A DNA stretch of 64,000 nucleotides from Spirosoma arboris (GCF_009754945.1 NZ_WPIN01000029.1:1-64000); one strand, 5' to 3'. Positions 9,701 to 17,680 are shown, counted from the stretch's first letter. Translations and numbers: made by a program. Notes: a model not told the origin generated them from the letters alone.

Positions 9701-12420
9701 GATTTGACACATACCTCTTTTCAGCTGGCCTTTCTCAAGTAGGCAACTCGAATGTGGCAACGGCTACGGTAGACGGTATCTATTCCGTAACGGCCATCAA
9801 TAGCCAAGGGTGCTCGGGAACGGCTACCGGCAGTATCACAATCAACCCACTACCAGTTGTCACGCTTTCTTCGGTGACGATTTGCGCAGGCCAGTCGGCA
9901 ACCCTGACAGCTACAGCGGGTTATGCGTCTTATCAATTCCCCTTGGGTTTAACACCTGTGATAGGCCAGCCAAATGTGGCTACGGGCACAGTAGGAGGCA
10001 CCTATTCGGTAACGGTAACCAGCGTTGACGGGTGTGTCAGTGAGGGATCTGGCACGATCACGGTCAATCCGTTGCCAGTCGTAGCGCTTACATCAGCGAC
10101 GATGTGTGCGGGTCAGACAGTAAGTTTAACGGCCACGGCGGGTTATGCCTCTTATGTGTTCTCGGCAGGACTTACTCAATTAAATGCATCAAACGTAGCA
10201 GTTGGCGCAACAGATGGCACCTATTCAGTAACAGCCATTAATACAGCGGGTTGTTCGGCTACGGCCACAGGTAGTATCACAATTAATGCGAATCCAGTTG
10301 TCACGCTTTCGTCGGCAACGGTTTGTGCTGGTCAAACGGCAATTTTGTCGGCAACTCCCGGTTATACTACTTATTTATTTTCTTCAGGACTGGCTCAAGT
10401 AGGTAGCTCGAATGTGGCCACCGGCACCGCAGATGGTATTTATTCGGTAACAGCTATCAGTGATGTGGGTTGCTCGGGTACAGCTACCGGAAGTATTACG
10501 GTGAATCCTTTACCAGTGGTTGATCTTATCTCCGCGACGATTTGCGTTGGTCAGTCGGCGACGCTGGTTGCCACAGCCGGTTATGCCAGTTATACCTTTT
10601 CTGCCGGGTTAACGCCAATCTCAGGCCAACCAAATATGGCCATAGGTACTGTTGACGGTACCTATTCCGTAACAGCCACTAGTGTAGATGGTTGCGTAGG
10701 CACTGGAGCAGGCAGCATTACAGTGAGCCCCTTACCTGTGGTCACGTTATCCTCTACTACGATTTGCGCAGGCCAATCTGCCACATTAGTCGCGACTTCA
10801 GGTTATGACAGCTATAGTTTCTCGGCAGGTTTAACGCCAGTAGCAGGAACGCCGAATGCAGCTATAGGTGACACGGGTGGTCTTTATTCGGTAACTGCCA
10901 CAACACTGGCAGGCTGCTCTGCCACGGCCACGAGTAGTATTACGGTAAACCCATTGCCGGTAGTTAGTCTAACTTCGGCCACTATTTGTATCGGCCAAAC
11001 AGCTAGCCTGAGTGCTACGGCGGGTTATGCCAGTTATCTTTTCTCGACGGGCTTAACGCCAGTACCAGGCACGCCTAATGTGGCTACCGGGACAGCCGAT
11101 GGTATTTACTCCGTGACGGCCATTAGTACAGATGGTTGTTCGGCTACGACTACGGGTAGCATCACGGTCAGCCCTGCGGTTGTGGTAACGCTCTCTTCAG
11201 CAACGATTTGTGCAGGCCAGGTGGGTGTATTGACCGCGACAGCTGGCTACGATACTTACATTTTCTCGGCAGGTTTAACGCAGGATGGTGTTACAAACAT
11301 AGCGAGTGGAACTGTAGATGGCATGTACTCCGTAACAGCCATCAGTGCAGCAGGTTGCATAGGCACAGCGACAGGTAGCATAACGGTCAATCCATCGGCT
11401 GTCGTCGCGCTTAGCTCGGCTACAATCTGTGCGGGCCAGTCGGCGACCTTAACAGCTACCCCCGGATTTGCAAATTATGTTTTCTCTGTCGGATTAACTC
11501 CGGTAATAGGCCAACCAAATGTAGCGATCGGCACCATTGATGGGACGTATTCCGTGACTGCCACCAGCAGCGCAAGTTGCTCTGGTTCTGCTACAGGTAC
11601 CATTACCATAACCCCATTGCCAATAGCTGTTATTGCGGTTAGTAGTGCCACGCTTTGCGAGGGACAAAGTGCGACCTTAACCGCCAGTGGTGGAGACTTG
11701 TATGCATGGTCAACCGGAGAACAAAGCGCTTCAATTGTCGTGACGACTAGTAACGTTTATTCGGTGACAGTAAGTACGATTACCGGATGTTCAGATGTAG
11801 CCAGCACGACAATCACTGTAAACCCATTACCCGTATTAACAGTGAATTCTGCAACAGTATGTTCGGGTCAGTCGGCAACATTAACAATAACAGGTTGCGA
11901 AGGGGGGACAATTCTCTGGTCAACAACCGAAAGTACGGCTACTATACTGGTATCTCCTGTACTAACAGCGGCTTACTCGGCAACCTGCACATTCGCGACG
12001 GGCTGTTCATCAACGACATCGACTACGGTTACGGTGAATGATGTTCCCTGGTATACGGCTGTTCCTCAGGCAACAACAGCTACCTGCACAGGAGCGGTAG
12101 CGAATAACGATGCTCGAATCGATTTCGCGACTTTACAAAATACCGAACGGGCAGATATTGTTGCGGGCAGTACTTATGGAAGTGGACCTGCCTACGGTGC
12201 ACCAACAAACGTGACTGTAACGGCTGGCACTGTTAGCTTCACGAACTTGCTGAATCCTGCCACGAGTCAGCCATACACCATTCGACTGTACAGCCCAGGC
12301 GGTACTTGCTACACCGATGTCACGGTGATACTTGAGCCAGCTTTCTGCAATTGCCCGGACCCCAAGTGTGTACCGTTGATTATTCAGAAGACGAGAACCG
12401 GTCGAACCGCTATTCGGTAA
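6742..12420 (+). CDS. Giant secreted repeat protein: SdrD_B-like domains plus 13 SprB-like/Ig-like repeats
   Basis: About 1,892 residues from the ATG at 6742, chosen over an upstream GTG because it puts the signal peptide (MKKKL..., hydrophobic TLFFFITSCLTAHA) at the start. Order: an SdrD_B-like module (ISGTVYRDFNEDGIRS), a long WD/propeller-like region of about 500 residues with Asp- and Gly-rich strands, a second SdrD_B module (IGNRVWRDINNNGLQEPGEPG), then 13 tandem repeats of 70-74 residues, each with a central C(A/V/I)GQ and a closing GC, and a Cys-rich tail CNCPDPKCVPLIIQKT. No typical type IX sorting domain is seen. Such proteins are cell-surface adhesins, as SprB is in gliding Flavobacterium. 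A strong terminator follows at 12436. Function as adhesin is inference. Confidence 0.85.
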   Translation: MKKKLYTKKDKLVNCSTWGEVPQVYQIIYTLFFFITSCLTAHAQISGTVYRDFNEDGIRSFTAATPLDGEIGVGGVTVNIYNATGLVGSTVTSSATAIAGSYTATVSGTGPYRVEFVGLPTGYYDGFRGAQSGTSVQFIDSSPATDVNLGINYPYDYCQPIPNFLVPCYVNGDPLGGGTSGLQNVFVTLPYNSTSSQMTTIIGGNTDSETAISINNELGTVYGVAYQRATKYTYTAAFIKRHAGLGVGGAGGIYITKSSGGTYTSSLFTTLPTAATAIISTGVSGTVATLSSSTVGSNTDRGLPATLTDRNRDPSAFDLVGKAGLGDLEVSEDGTQLYVVNLGDRRLYQIPIVDPTSANPTAGTPTSYEIPSPSQKPGSVFRPFGLKYYRGRVYVGGVTTNEGVEGTVNFGVGGDINGPPSSNSLITQDTTSMKAVVYEYNPIDNSFTDVLSFPLTYQKGAPNNDKVGADRAEHWLPWISAQPTRFARNDLPNCSYPQPMLTGIEFDVDGSMIISIRDRFGDQYGNNNLGPDANSTPDPTQTYRAIAPGDILRAGKCIDGVNKWTLEYNASVCNGIATAGANTTQGPGNGEYYYGDAVGFGLSSGPFHLEVSEGALALLPGSGEVASIALNPTFNVNSGGIRRFRNADGSGSASTSVQIYRSDDPGTYGKANGLGDLELDCDLPPIQIGNRVWRDINNNGLQEPGEPGLAGVQVVLQGPGSTTIATVTTNANGEYYFSNAVGTNVLGSVYNLTLTTGGSYTLSFPTSVSAFTISTPPGSTPATDAIDSNPDATGSIAFTLGQAGQNNFTYDAGYVCAPLALSLTSVTVCAGQPISLTATDGFSSYTFSTGLTQIGITNVASATAAGTYSVTALNSAGCSGTATGSSTIEALPVITLTSQTICAGQIASLTATAGYASYIFSTGLAQLGTSNVAIGTTDGTYSVTAISTAGCAGTATGSITVNPLPIVTLSSASVCAGQTAVLMATAGFDTYLFSAGLSQVGNSNVATATVDGIYSVTAINSQGCSGTATGSITINPLPVVTLSSVTICAGQSATLTATAGYASYQFPLGLTPVIGQPNVATGTVGGTYSVTVTSVDGCVSEGSGTITVNPLPVVALTSATMCAGQTVSLTATAGYASYVFSAGLTQLNASNVAVGATDGTYSVTAINTAGCSATATGSITINANPVVTLSSATVCAGQTAILSATPGYTTYLFSSGLAQVGSSNVATGTADGIYSVTAISDVGCSGTATGSITVNPLPVVDLISATICVGQSATLVATAGYASYTFSAGLTPISGQPNMAIGTVDGTYSVTATSVDGCVGTGAGSITVSPLPVVTLSSTTICAGQSATLVATSGYDSYSFSAGLTPVAGTPNAAIGDTGGLYSVTATTLAGCSATATSSITVNPLPVVSLTSATICIGQTASLSATAGYASYLFSTGLTPVPGTPNVATGTADGIYSVTAISTDGCSATTTGSITVSPAVVVTLSSATICAGQVGVLTATAGYDTYIFSAGLTQDGVTNIASGTVDGMYSVTAISAAGCIGTATGSITVNPSAVVALSSATICAGQSATLTATPGFANYVFSVGLTPVIGQPNVAIGTIDGTYSVTATSSASCSGSATGTITITPLPIAVIAVSSATLCEGQSATLTASGGDLYAWSTGEQSASIVVTTSNVYSVTVSTITGCSDVASTTITVNPLPVLTVNSATVCSGQSATLTITGCEGGTILWSTTESTATILVSPVLTAAYSATCTFATGCSSTTSTTVTVNDVPWYTAVPQATTATCTGAVANNDARIDFATLQNTERADIVAGSTYGSGPAYGAPTNVTVTAGTVSFTNLLNPATSQPYTIRLYSPGGTCYTDVTVILEPAFCNCPDPKCVPLIIQKTRTGRTAIR
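9190..12040 (+). repeat. Tandem array of 13 repeats of about 210-222 bp inside the giant gene
   Basis: Eleven near-identical units of 73-74 codons are followed by two diverged, slightly shorter ones. Each unit reads roughly L-P-V-V-T-L-S-S-A-T-I-C-A-G-Q ... F-S-A-G-L ... G-T-Y-S-V-T-A ... G-C-S-G-T-A-T-G-S-I-T-V-N-P. Two flavours exist: units with LTPVxGxPN (units 4, 7, 8, 9, 11) and units with LxQxGxSN (1, 2, 3, 5, 6, 10). The array can expand or contract by recombination and would be hard to assemble from short reads. Confidence 0.9.
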
Positions 12421-12435
12421 CGTATATTGAAGAAG

Positions 12436-12488
12436 GTAAAGGGTTTTATAGTGTCGACCGTTTTGATCGGCACTATAAAACCCTTTAC
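12436..12488 (+). terminator. Strong intrinsic terminator of the giant gene
   Basis: A perfect 18-base inverted repeat, GTAAAGGGTTTTATAGTG at 12436-12453 and its complement at 12471-12488, separated by 17 bases, starts 15 bases after the stop codon. No long T run follows, so it may also act by stabilising the 3' end of the RNA. Confidence 0.75.
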
Positions 12489-12611
12489 TAGTTACACTGG
12501 GGATGGATGATAGATTCCCTTCAGTGTCCTCCAACTTCAATTTTGTCCGCAAGTGAACAGGATATGTCCAGTTACGGACGATACCTATAAGTAGTAAAAT
12601 GTGTAATGTGT

Positions 12612-12626
12612 TGATAATCATTATGA
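12612..12626. promoter_or_regulatory. Fur-box-like palindrome upstream of the small secreted protein
   Basis: TGATAATCATTATGA matches the 7-1-7 Fur consensus TGATAATNATTATCA at 14 of 15 positions, and the core TAATCAT-T-ATGATTA (12615-12629) is a perfect palindrome. It lies 77 bases before the start of the gene at 12704 and about 16 bases before a -7-like TACTTTGG at 12643-12650, a place where a repressor would block transcription. Iron control is inference. Confidence 0.4.
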
Positions 12627-12703
12627 TTAATAAGCTGGCACGTACTTTGGATTATATGTACCAACTCAGTAAACAACAACATAAACACTAAACAACTACT
12701 ACC

Positions 12704-13078
12704 ATGTTACCACTAATGAGCAAAGTCGCTGCTTCCCTTTTACTAAGCGCTTCGACACTTTTTAACCCTACTACCCCTAAAACACTCTCCTTTGATGCCA
12801 GCGCGTATGTGACGACTGACCATCAAATTCGGTTAGCCGTCCAGAAGTCAGCTGAGATGCCAGTCGATGTGGTACTTCGCAACAAAAGCCATGAGGTGCT
12901 TTATCAACACAGTATTGGCAAGAAAGAAAGCAAATACGCCGTAAAGTTGAATGTGAATGATCTGGCCGATGGGGAGTATGAATTGGAAATCAAATCGAGC
13001 GAAGGCAGCATTGTTAAGCAATTGAATGTGTCTTCTCAACCAGTTCAACAGGTTAGCCGTGTTATTGCCATGAACTAA
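12704..13078 (+). CDS. Small secreted protein, DUF3244-like
   Basis: A 124-residue protein: a signal peptide (SKVAASLLLSASTLF) and a single beta-sandwich-like domain with alternating strands (IRLAVQKSAEMPVDVVLRN, VLYQHSIGKK, YAVKLNVNDLADGEYELEI, VKQLNVS). The pattern 'DLADGEYELEIKSSEG' is like DUF3244 and the final strands of secretion sorting domains. It is common as a short periplasmic or exported protein in this group; its function is unknown. It has its own promoter region with a Fur-like palindrome and its own terminator, so it is monocistronic. Confidence 0.72.
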   Translation: MLPLMSKVAASLLLSASTLFNPTTPKTLSFDASAYVTTDHQIRLAVQKSAEMPVDVVLRNKSHEVLYQHSIGKKESKYAVKLNVNDLADGEYELEIKSSEGSIVKQLNVSSQPVQQVSRVIAMN

Positions 13079-13101
13079 GAGCAGGCAATTGAAACTACTA
13101 G

Positions 13102-13127
13102 CAAAGCCCGGCAGCCGCTGGGCTTTG
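13102..13127 (+). terminator. Intrinsic terminator
   Basis: CAAAGCCC (13102-13109) pairs with GGGCTTTG (13120-13127) 23 bases after the stop of the small secreted protein; a short T-rich tail (TTGCTAT) follows. Confidence 0.6.
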
Positions 13128-13159
13128 TTGCTATAGGATGAATTGAGTATGCAGATTTT

Positions 13160-13261
13160 TTAATGTCCCTCTCTATATAATGCCCAGAACGCCAGCAACA
13201 AGCCAGCCACTATAAGCAGCGAGATAATGATTGCCAGACGGTTATTTTTTGGATTCGACAT
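13160..13261 (-). CDS. Very small single-pass membrane protein (33 aa)
   Basis: An ATG-started frame of 33 residues: a short charged N-terminus (MSNPKNNR), one hydrophobic helix (LAIIISLLIVAGLLLAFWAL) and a short basic-acidic tail (YREGH). The regular shape, with a positive residue before the helix and a clean stop, argues for a real gene. Nothing indicates its role. It faces away from the two small membrane proteins to its right. Confidence 0.5.
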   Translation of the reverse strand: MSNPKNNRLAIIISLLIVAGLLLAFWALYREGH

Positions 13262-13468
13262 GATCAGTTGAGTGCCTTTAGTAAGATTGATGCAAATCCT
13301 TGCTGTTTTCTGTAAACAGGCGCATGTTACTCATAGTTAATCCCCACTATGGATATTGATTAATAGGTCGTTGCGATTAAAAATTTGTTAAAAATACTTA
13401 AGTATAAATACAGTATTATTTGCAGACTATTTACTTTGCCTTATCATTCACTGTAACTACCTAAATCA

Positions 13469-13585
13469 ATGGCTATTAAGAAAAACGCTTTCCCTGTTCC
13501 TGGTCCCTGGACCCTCATTTTTCTCGTCTCCGGCTCCCTTTTCTACTGGACGATCCGAGTGATTTATCATCTATTTGTCCCTTAG
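13469..13585 (+). CDS. Very small membrane protein (38 aa)
   Basis: The ATG frame gives 38 residues: MAIKKNAFPVPGPW, a hydrophobic helix TLIFLVSGSLFYWTIRVIYHLFV and a stop. The basic N-terminus followed by a single helix fits an inner membrane peptide with its N-terminus in the cytoplasm. It is in the same orientation as the next small gene, 85 bases on. No homology recognised. Confidence 0.45.
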   Translation: MAIKKNAFPVPGPWTLIFLVSGSLFYWTIRVIYHLFVP

Positions 13586-13670
13586 TTTCTTTGTCAGTTC
13601 GCTTCCTAATAAAAGAGGGTTTAAGGCGTAATGATTTTTTGTCATTTGTTGACGTTCATGTTGATAAAAC

Positions 13671-13850
13671 GTGAGAAATAAACTTCTACGCGCACTAAGC
13701 ATTCTTTCATTGCTGATATCAGTTTTCTTAATCGCTACTGCCCTGTTTCTTTTAGGTCAAGCCAGTGGTAATCAAGCGTTGCTATGTTTTCTGGCTTCAT
13801 TTGTTTTTACAGGTCTAGGGCTTTTCTTCTCAGCCAAGTCAACCGATTAA
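13671..13850 (+). CDS. Small two-helix membrane protein (59 aa, GTG start)
   Basis: A 59-residue frame beginning with GTG, the only start codon between the upstream in-frame TGA and the first helix. It holds two hydrophobic helices (ALSILSLLISVFLIATALFLL and ALLCFLASFVFTGLGLFF) joined by a short GQASGNQ turn, a hairpin membrane protein. Unrecognised family; gene status rests on the clear two-helix pattern. Confidence 0.5.
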   Translation: MRNKLLRALSILSLLISVFLIATALFLLGQASGNQALLCFLASFVFTGLGLFFSAKSTD

Positions 13851-13965
13851 CAGATTATGATTGTCCCTCTGTTTATTAACGAAGTTAAATTTTAGTTAGG
13901 ATTCGGTCGTACTAAGTCCTTTTTTATCCCATTCTGGTTTCACTACTATTAAACAATACAATGTA

Positions 13966-14304
13966 TTGATTAACATGAAAATCAAGATCAAGTCGCTACT
14001 CATTGTCGTGCCTAGTCGTTCCTGTTATACAGTTCCTGTCAGTTCAACTGGTTCCTTGTGGACTGGATATGGAGGCTGGAGGTACTCGGCCTGCTCATTT
14101 TCGTTGGTGAAGCTGAACACTCACCTTAAAGCGCGAATTAATCATTCTGCCTGTCGATTTATCCATCCTGGCGTTGATTACTTTACTAATCCTTACCCAT
14201 CAGCTCCGCTTAGTTCTCACTCTCCTTTGCGCAGGTGGGCCAAGATTGATATGCAGGTGTCAGTTCCGATGTTTCAGAATACCCCGCAGAAGTGGGCAGC
14301 TTAG
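13966..14304 (+). pseudogene. Possible decayed membrane-protein gene, coding signal split over three frames
   Basis: The frame starting near 13966 (or ATG 13975) begins MKIKIKSLLIVV but then becomes unlike a protein. Membrane-like segments appear in the other two frames: one reads FNWFLVDWIWRLEVLGLLIF and ends in TAA at about 14131, and the next reads KRELIILPVDLSILALITLL at about 14130-14190. Together they look like one small membrane protein broken by two or three single-base indels. This could be decay, sequencing error, or chance. Confidence 0.25.
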
Positions 14305-14348
14305 GCTTCCCTGGCACGATTGTAGCTTTACTAGAATAGAGAATAACC

Positions 14349-14383
14349 AAAAAAAACTGATCTGCTCAAGACCAGTTTTTTTT
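14349..14383. terminator. Bidirectional intrinsic terminator
   Basis: A run of A, the hairpin ACTGaTCT-gctca-AGAcCAGT and a run of eight T form a symmetrical terminator working on both strands. Confidence 0.6.
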
Positions 14384-14593
14384 GTGCATTAGTTACTACC
14401 CTTTAGGAGATTTAAGGGTATTTTGCATAAACCTTATTCAATTGACAATGCTTGTTAATCGAATAAACGAAACAATGGTTATCTGTTCCTGCCGTTTAAC
14501 GAAGTAGATTTACGTCGAAAGATACTCCCTTACAAAAGCCTTACTAGCCGGCTCTGAAGCTGGCTAATTGACCGTTATGTCTACTGCTCCGTT

Positions 14594-16072
14594 ATGAACC
14601 CATTGCGCCTTACTATTTTGCTAATAGGCACTTTCGGACTTATTAGTATACTGCTTAGTCTGACCGCTAACTTGTCTTGGCGAAGTAATCAACAACAACG
14701 AAAGCTAAATGAACAGGTACGCCACACGTATGAGATTATCTCTAAAGTAGAACAGGTTGCGGCATTGTCCCGAGACATTCAGACAGACGCCCGTAATTAT
14801 GAACTGACGGGGAGGAAGGATTTCTTATTGACTTATCAACAAGCCAGGCAGCAACTGCCTACCCAACTACAACAGCTTGATCAGGCACTTAGTCACGAAC
14901 CTAAGGAACAGGCTTTATTTCGGCAATTGAGGCAATTTATTGGCCAACGTATGCAGGTTAGTGAGCGCCTGTTTGCCAAACGGCATCAACAAACGCCGAG
15001 CCCTACGTCAGAAGAACTGCTGGCAGAAGGTCGCGAATTGCTGGCGCAAATGCGGCCACTCGTTAGTCGATTGATTGAGCATCAGCGAACGCTTGCTATC
15101 TGGCGTCGGGGGAAAGCCCAAAATGCTTACGAGGTAACTCAGCGATGGATTATCCTGTCGAGTATTGTCTCTATAACCGTAATTGCCCTTGTTTTCTGGA
15201 TACTCTTCCGGCAATTGCTTCGTCGCATTCAGAATGAAACGAAACTGGCTCAGTATGAGACTGAATTGCAAAATCAACTGCGTCAGCAACAAGCGCATAA
15301 TCAGGCGCTGGACCAACTCAATCAGCAACTAACACGGTCGAATGAGAATCTGCAACAGTTCGCTTACATTGCTTCGCACGATTTACAGGAGCCCCTACGC
15401 AAAATTCATCAATTCAGTGATCTGTTGAAGACCCGTTATGCAGCTCCATCGGGTGAGGAACTAAATTACCTGAACCGAATGCAGCTAGCGGCCAGCCGAA
15501 TGTCGCTCCTGATAAAAGATTTGCTAACATTCTCCCGCATTTCAACCAGTCCAGCGCCAGACGTTTCTGTATCACTTCAACAGGTCATAAACGATGCGAT
15601 CGATAATTTATCGGTTACCATTGGCGAAACACAGGCTCAGATTCAAGTAGGGATTTTACCTACTGTGCAGGGTGATCCTTCTCAATTAGGCCAGCTCTTC
15701 CAGAACTTGCTTTCTAATGCCATTAAGTTCAGTCGTAAAGATCAGTCGGGCCAGCAGATAGCTCCACAGATTACTATTCAGGCGACCAACTTATTGGCCA
15801 ACGAGTTGCCTGTGACGGTAAAGCCAGTTCAGTCAACTGAGGCTTATTATTACATAAAGGTGATAGACAACGGAATTGGTTTTGATGAGAAGTATACCGA
15901 TCGCATTTTTCAGGTATTCCAGCGACTACATGGAAAGGGTGAGTTTGCCGGAACAGGTGTGGGCCTGGCAATTTGTCAGAAAGTAGTGACCAATCATGGA
16001 GGAGCTATCACGGCTACCAGTAAGCCTGGTGAGGGAGCTACCTTCAGTGTGTATTTGCCCATAGCAGCCTAA
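14594..16072 (+). CDS. Sensor histidine kinase with CHASE3 sensor domain
   Basis: A 492-residue membrane kinase. An N-terminal helix (ILLIGTFGLISILLSLTANL), a helical periplasmic CHASE3-like domain (residues about 35-180, with SRDIQTDARNYELTGRKDFL), a second helix (IILSSIVSITVIALVFWILF), a coiled coil, the H-box IASHDLQEPLRKI with phospho-accepting His262, and a C-terminal ATPase domain (NLLSNAIKFS, DNGIGFD, GTGVGLAICQKVV). No receiver is encoded next to it. Its stop lies 4 bases from the stop of a convergent second kinase, an unusual arrangement. The signal is unknown; CHASE3 domains are found in many uncharacterised stress sensors. Confidence 0.93.
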   Translation: MNPLRLTILLIGTFGLISILLSLTANLSWRSNQQQRKLNEQVRHTYEIISKVEQVAALSRDIQTDARNYELTGRKDFLLTYQQARQQLPTQLQQLDQALSHEPKEQALFRQLRQFIGQRMQVSERLFAKRHQQTPSPTSEELLAEGRELLAQMRPLVSRLIEHQRTLAIWRRGKAQNAYEVTQRWIILSSIVSITVIALVFWILFRQLLRRIQNETKLAQYETELQNQLRQQQAHNQALDQLNQQLTRSNENLQQFAYIASHDLQEPLRKIHQFSDLLKTRYAAPSGEELNYLNRMQLAASRMSLLIKDLLTFSRISTSPAPDVSVSLQQVINDAIDNLSVTIGETQAQIQVGILPTVQGDPSQLGQLFQNLLSNAIKFSRKDQSGQQIAPQITIQATNLLANELPVTVKPVQSTEAYYYIKVIDNGIGFDEKYTDRIFQVFQRLHGKGEFAGTGVGLAICQKVVTNHGGAITATSKPGEGATFSVYLPIAA

Positions 16073-16076
16073 AGGC

Positions 16077-17324
16077 TTACTGTACGCCAATCGGAAGCTG
16101 AATGGTCATAGTTGTACCCTGGCCTATTTCTGATTTGGCCTCGATGCGTCCAGAATGATTGCGAACAATTTTGCGACAGTAGGCCAGACCAATGCCCTCA
16201 CCAGCTCGAATCTGATTCGTTGAAGGCACTTGAGAAAACATATTAAAGATCTTTTCAAGCTGGGATTTTTCAATGCCGATCCCATTGTCGATTAGCCGAA
16301 TTTCAATAAAACTCGGTTCGTTTCCTGCCAGATGGCCCGATTTCGATGAGGGTAATTCGTTCGCTGTGATCTCAATTCGTAGATCTACATCTTTTTTCGC
16401 AAACTTAACCGCATTGTGAAGTAAGTGATAAAAAAGCTGTTCCATCTGAAAACGGTCGGCCTGTATAGAGGGTAGCGTATCTATATGAAACGTGGCTTTG
16501 CTTGCCGTCAGTTGTGGCTTTAGCTGAACGCGTACGTCTTCGATTAGTTGTCCCAAATTAACGGTTTCAACAACAGTATTCTCGGCGTTTACCTCCGTAA
16601 AGCTGGATACATCTTTTATCATCATGGACAGGCGCTGCGCACTGGAACTGATTCGTGCGGCAACAATCTTAGCCTGACCAAGATCATTCTTTTCCGTGGC
16701 ATCGATCAACATACCACTAAAGACCCGAATTTTTCGAAGTGGTTCCTGAAGGTTATGATTGGAAATATGTCGATACTGCCGATTTTCATCAAGTGAGTTC
16801 GATAATTGCTGATGTACCGTTTCCAGAGAAGCCTGACTTTGCTCTAATAATTCGATTTGTTGCAAATGAAACGCAATCAATTCTACAAACAAGGTGAACA
16901 TACCAATCACCTTTGAATTATTGAGTAGGGCCGGTCTGGGGTCAATAGCGCAGAGCGTCCCGAAAAAGTCTCCGTTTTTCAGAATAATAGGAACAGAAAT
17001 ATAACTCTGAAATCCGTACATGGCAGGCGTGGGATGATTGCAGTAAAATTCGCTGGTCTCCACATGATCGATAATGACGGCTTGATGCGTATCCCTGATC
17101 TGATCACAAATAGTGGTTTCTACTTTTAACTCCCCACCGGGCTTTAGACCAAACTGAATCTCATCGCGCACACTACAGGCAATCCATCGGTCCTGCGTGA
17201 CACGGGCAATGGCCGCAAATCCCATTCCGGTTGTTTGGCACACAACATCAAGTAAGGTGGATATAATCGGGATTTGCCCTACCCGTTCAATATCATTAAC
17301 TAAAGCGGTGTCTGTATAGATCAT
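16077..17324 (-). CDS. GAF-domain sensor histidine kinase with altered H-box
   Basis: A soluble kinase: GAF domain (residues about 15-165; TTICDQIRDTHQAVIIDHV, YGFQSYISVPI, FFGTLCAIDPRP), coiled coil, H-box SNHNLQEPLRKI, and ATPase domain (LLHNAVKFAKKDV, DNGIGIEKS, GEGIGLAYCRKI). In the H-box the usual Asp after the His is Asn; the His itself (residue 190 from this start) is present, so phosphorylation may still occur. A -7-like TATCTTTG overlaps an upstream ATG at 17348, which would be outside the transcript, so the ATG at 17324 is preferred. Convergent with the CHASE3 kinase, 4 bases apart. No membrane segment. Confidence 0.88.
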   Translation of the reverse strand: MIYTDTALVNDIERVGQIPIISTLLDVVCQTTGMGFAAIARVTQDRWIACSVRDEIQFGLKPGGELKVETTICDQIRDTHQAVIIDHVETSEFYCNHPTPAMYGFQSYISVPIILKNGDFFGTLCAIDPRPALLNNSKVIGMFTLFVELIAFHLQQIELLEQSQASLETVHQQLSNSLDENRQYRHISNHNLQEPLRKIRVFSGMLIDATEKNDLGQAKIVAARISSSAQRLSMMIKDVSSFTEVNAENTVVETVNLGQLIEDVRVQLKPQLTASKATFHIDTLPSIQADRFQMEQLFYHLLHNAVKFAKKDVDLRIEITANELPSSKSGHLAGNEPSFIEIRLIDNGIGIEKSQLEKIFNMFSQVPSTNQIRAGEGIGLAYCRKIVRNHSGRIEAKSEIGQGTTMTIQLPIGVQ

Positions 17325-17345
17325 TTTATCGAACGGCCTGCTTAT

Positions 17346-17353
17346 CAAAGATA
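17346..17353 (-). promoter_or_regulatory. Candidate -7 box for the GAF kinase; decides its start
   Basis: On the minus strand TATCTTTG lies 21 bases before ATG 17324 and overlaps the alternative ATG at 17348. A transcript starting just after this box could only be translated from 17324. Confidence 0.35.
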
Positions 17354-17523
17354 CTGATTAAGCTATCGGTATCTTCTGTTTCGCTCTACTTTGGTAGTAA
17401 TTAGACTCTTTCTGAAATCTGATCGAACTCAGATATGACTTAATAGAGCACGTGATCTAACCAGTAATCAAACGGTGTGAACTAATCTGCCATAGTCGTT
17501 GGCAGCTCAAGATTGAGCAAAAT

Positions 17524-17661
17524 TTATTTATTTCTCTTTCTGAAAAGCAGCCAGAATACTACCCCCAGTCCGATTGCAAGTAAGAGAGGCAACACAAAGT
17601 TTCCTTTGTAAACTACACCGTAGTAATCGCCTGGCTGATCTTGTTGTATGCTGATTTTCAT
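17524..17661 (-). CDS. Small membrane protein (45 aa)
   Basis: Frame of 45 residues: a polar N-terminus (MKISIQQDQPGDYYGVVYKG), one hydrophobic helix (FVLPLLLAIGLGVVFWLLF) and a basic end RKRNK. The positive C-terminus suggests the N-terminus faces the periplasm. Its start is 19 bases after the stop of the small gene to its right on the same strand, so the two probably form an operon. Confidence 0.5.
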   Translation of the reverse strand: MKISIQQDQPGDYYGVVYKGNFVLPLLLAIGLGVVFWLLFRKRNK

Positions 17662-17680
17662 GAGGCTAGATCGACTTTTG

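Noticed and set aside
9190..12040. CRISPR-like or short tandem repeat array
   Set aside because: The 210-222-base period is in frame and encodes protein repeats; there are no short direct repeats with unique spacers.
12133..12621. 162-codon frame on the minus strand over the end of the giant gene
   Set aside because: Lies opposite a clear coding region and its terminator, and its translation has no protein-like pattern.
12611..12650. TTG ... TACTTTGG as a standard -33/-7 promoter for the 12704 gene
   Set aside because: The spacing (29 bases) is too long for the 17-23 bases expected and the -7 is imperfect; only the Fur-like palindrome was kept.
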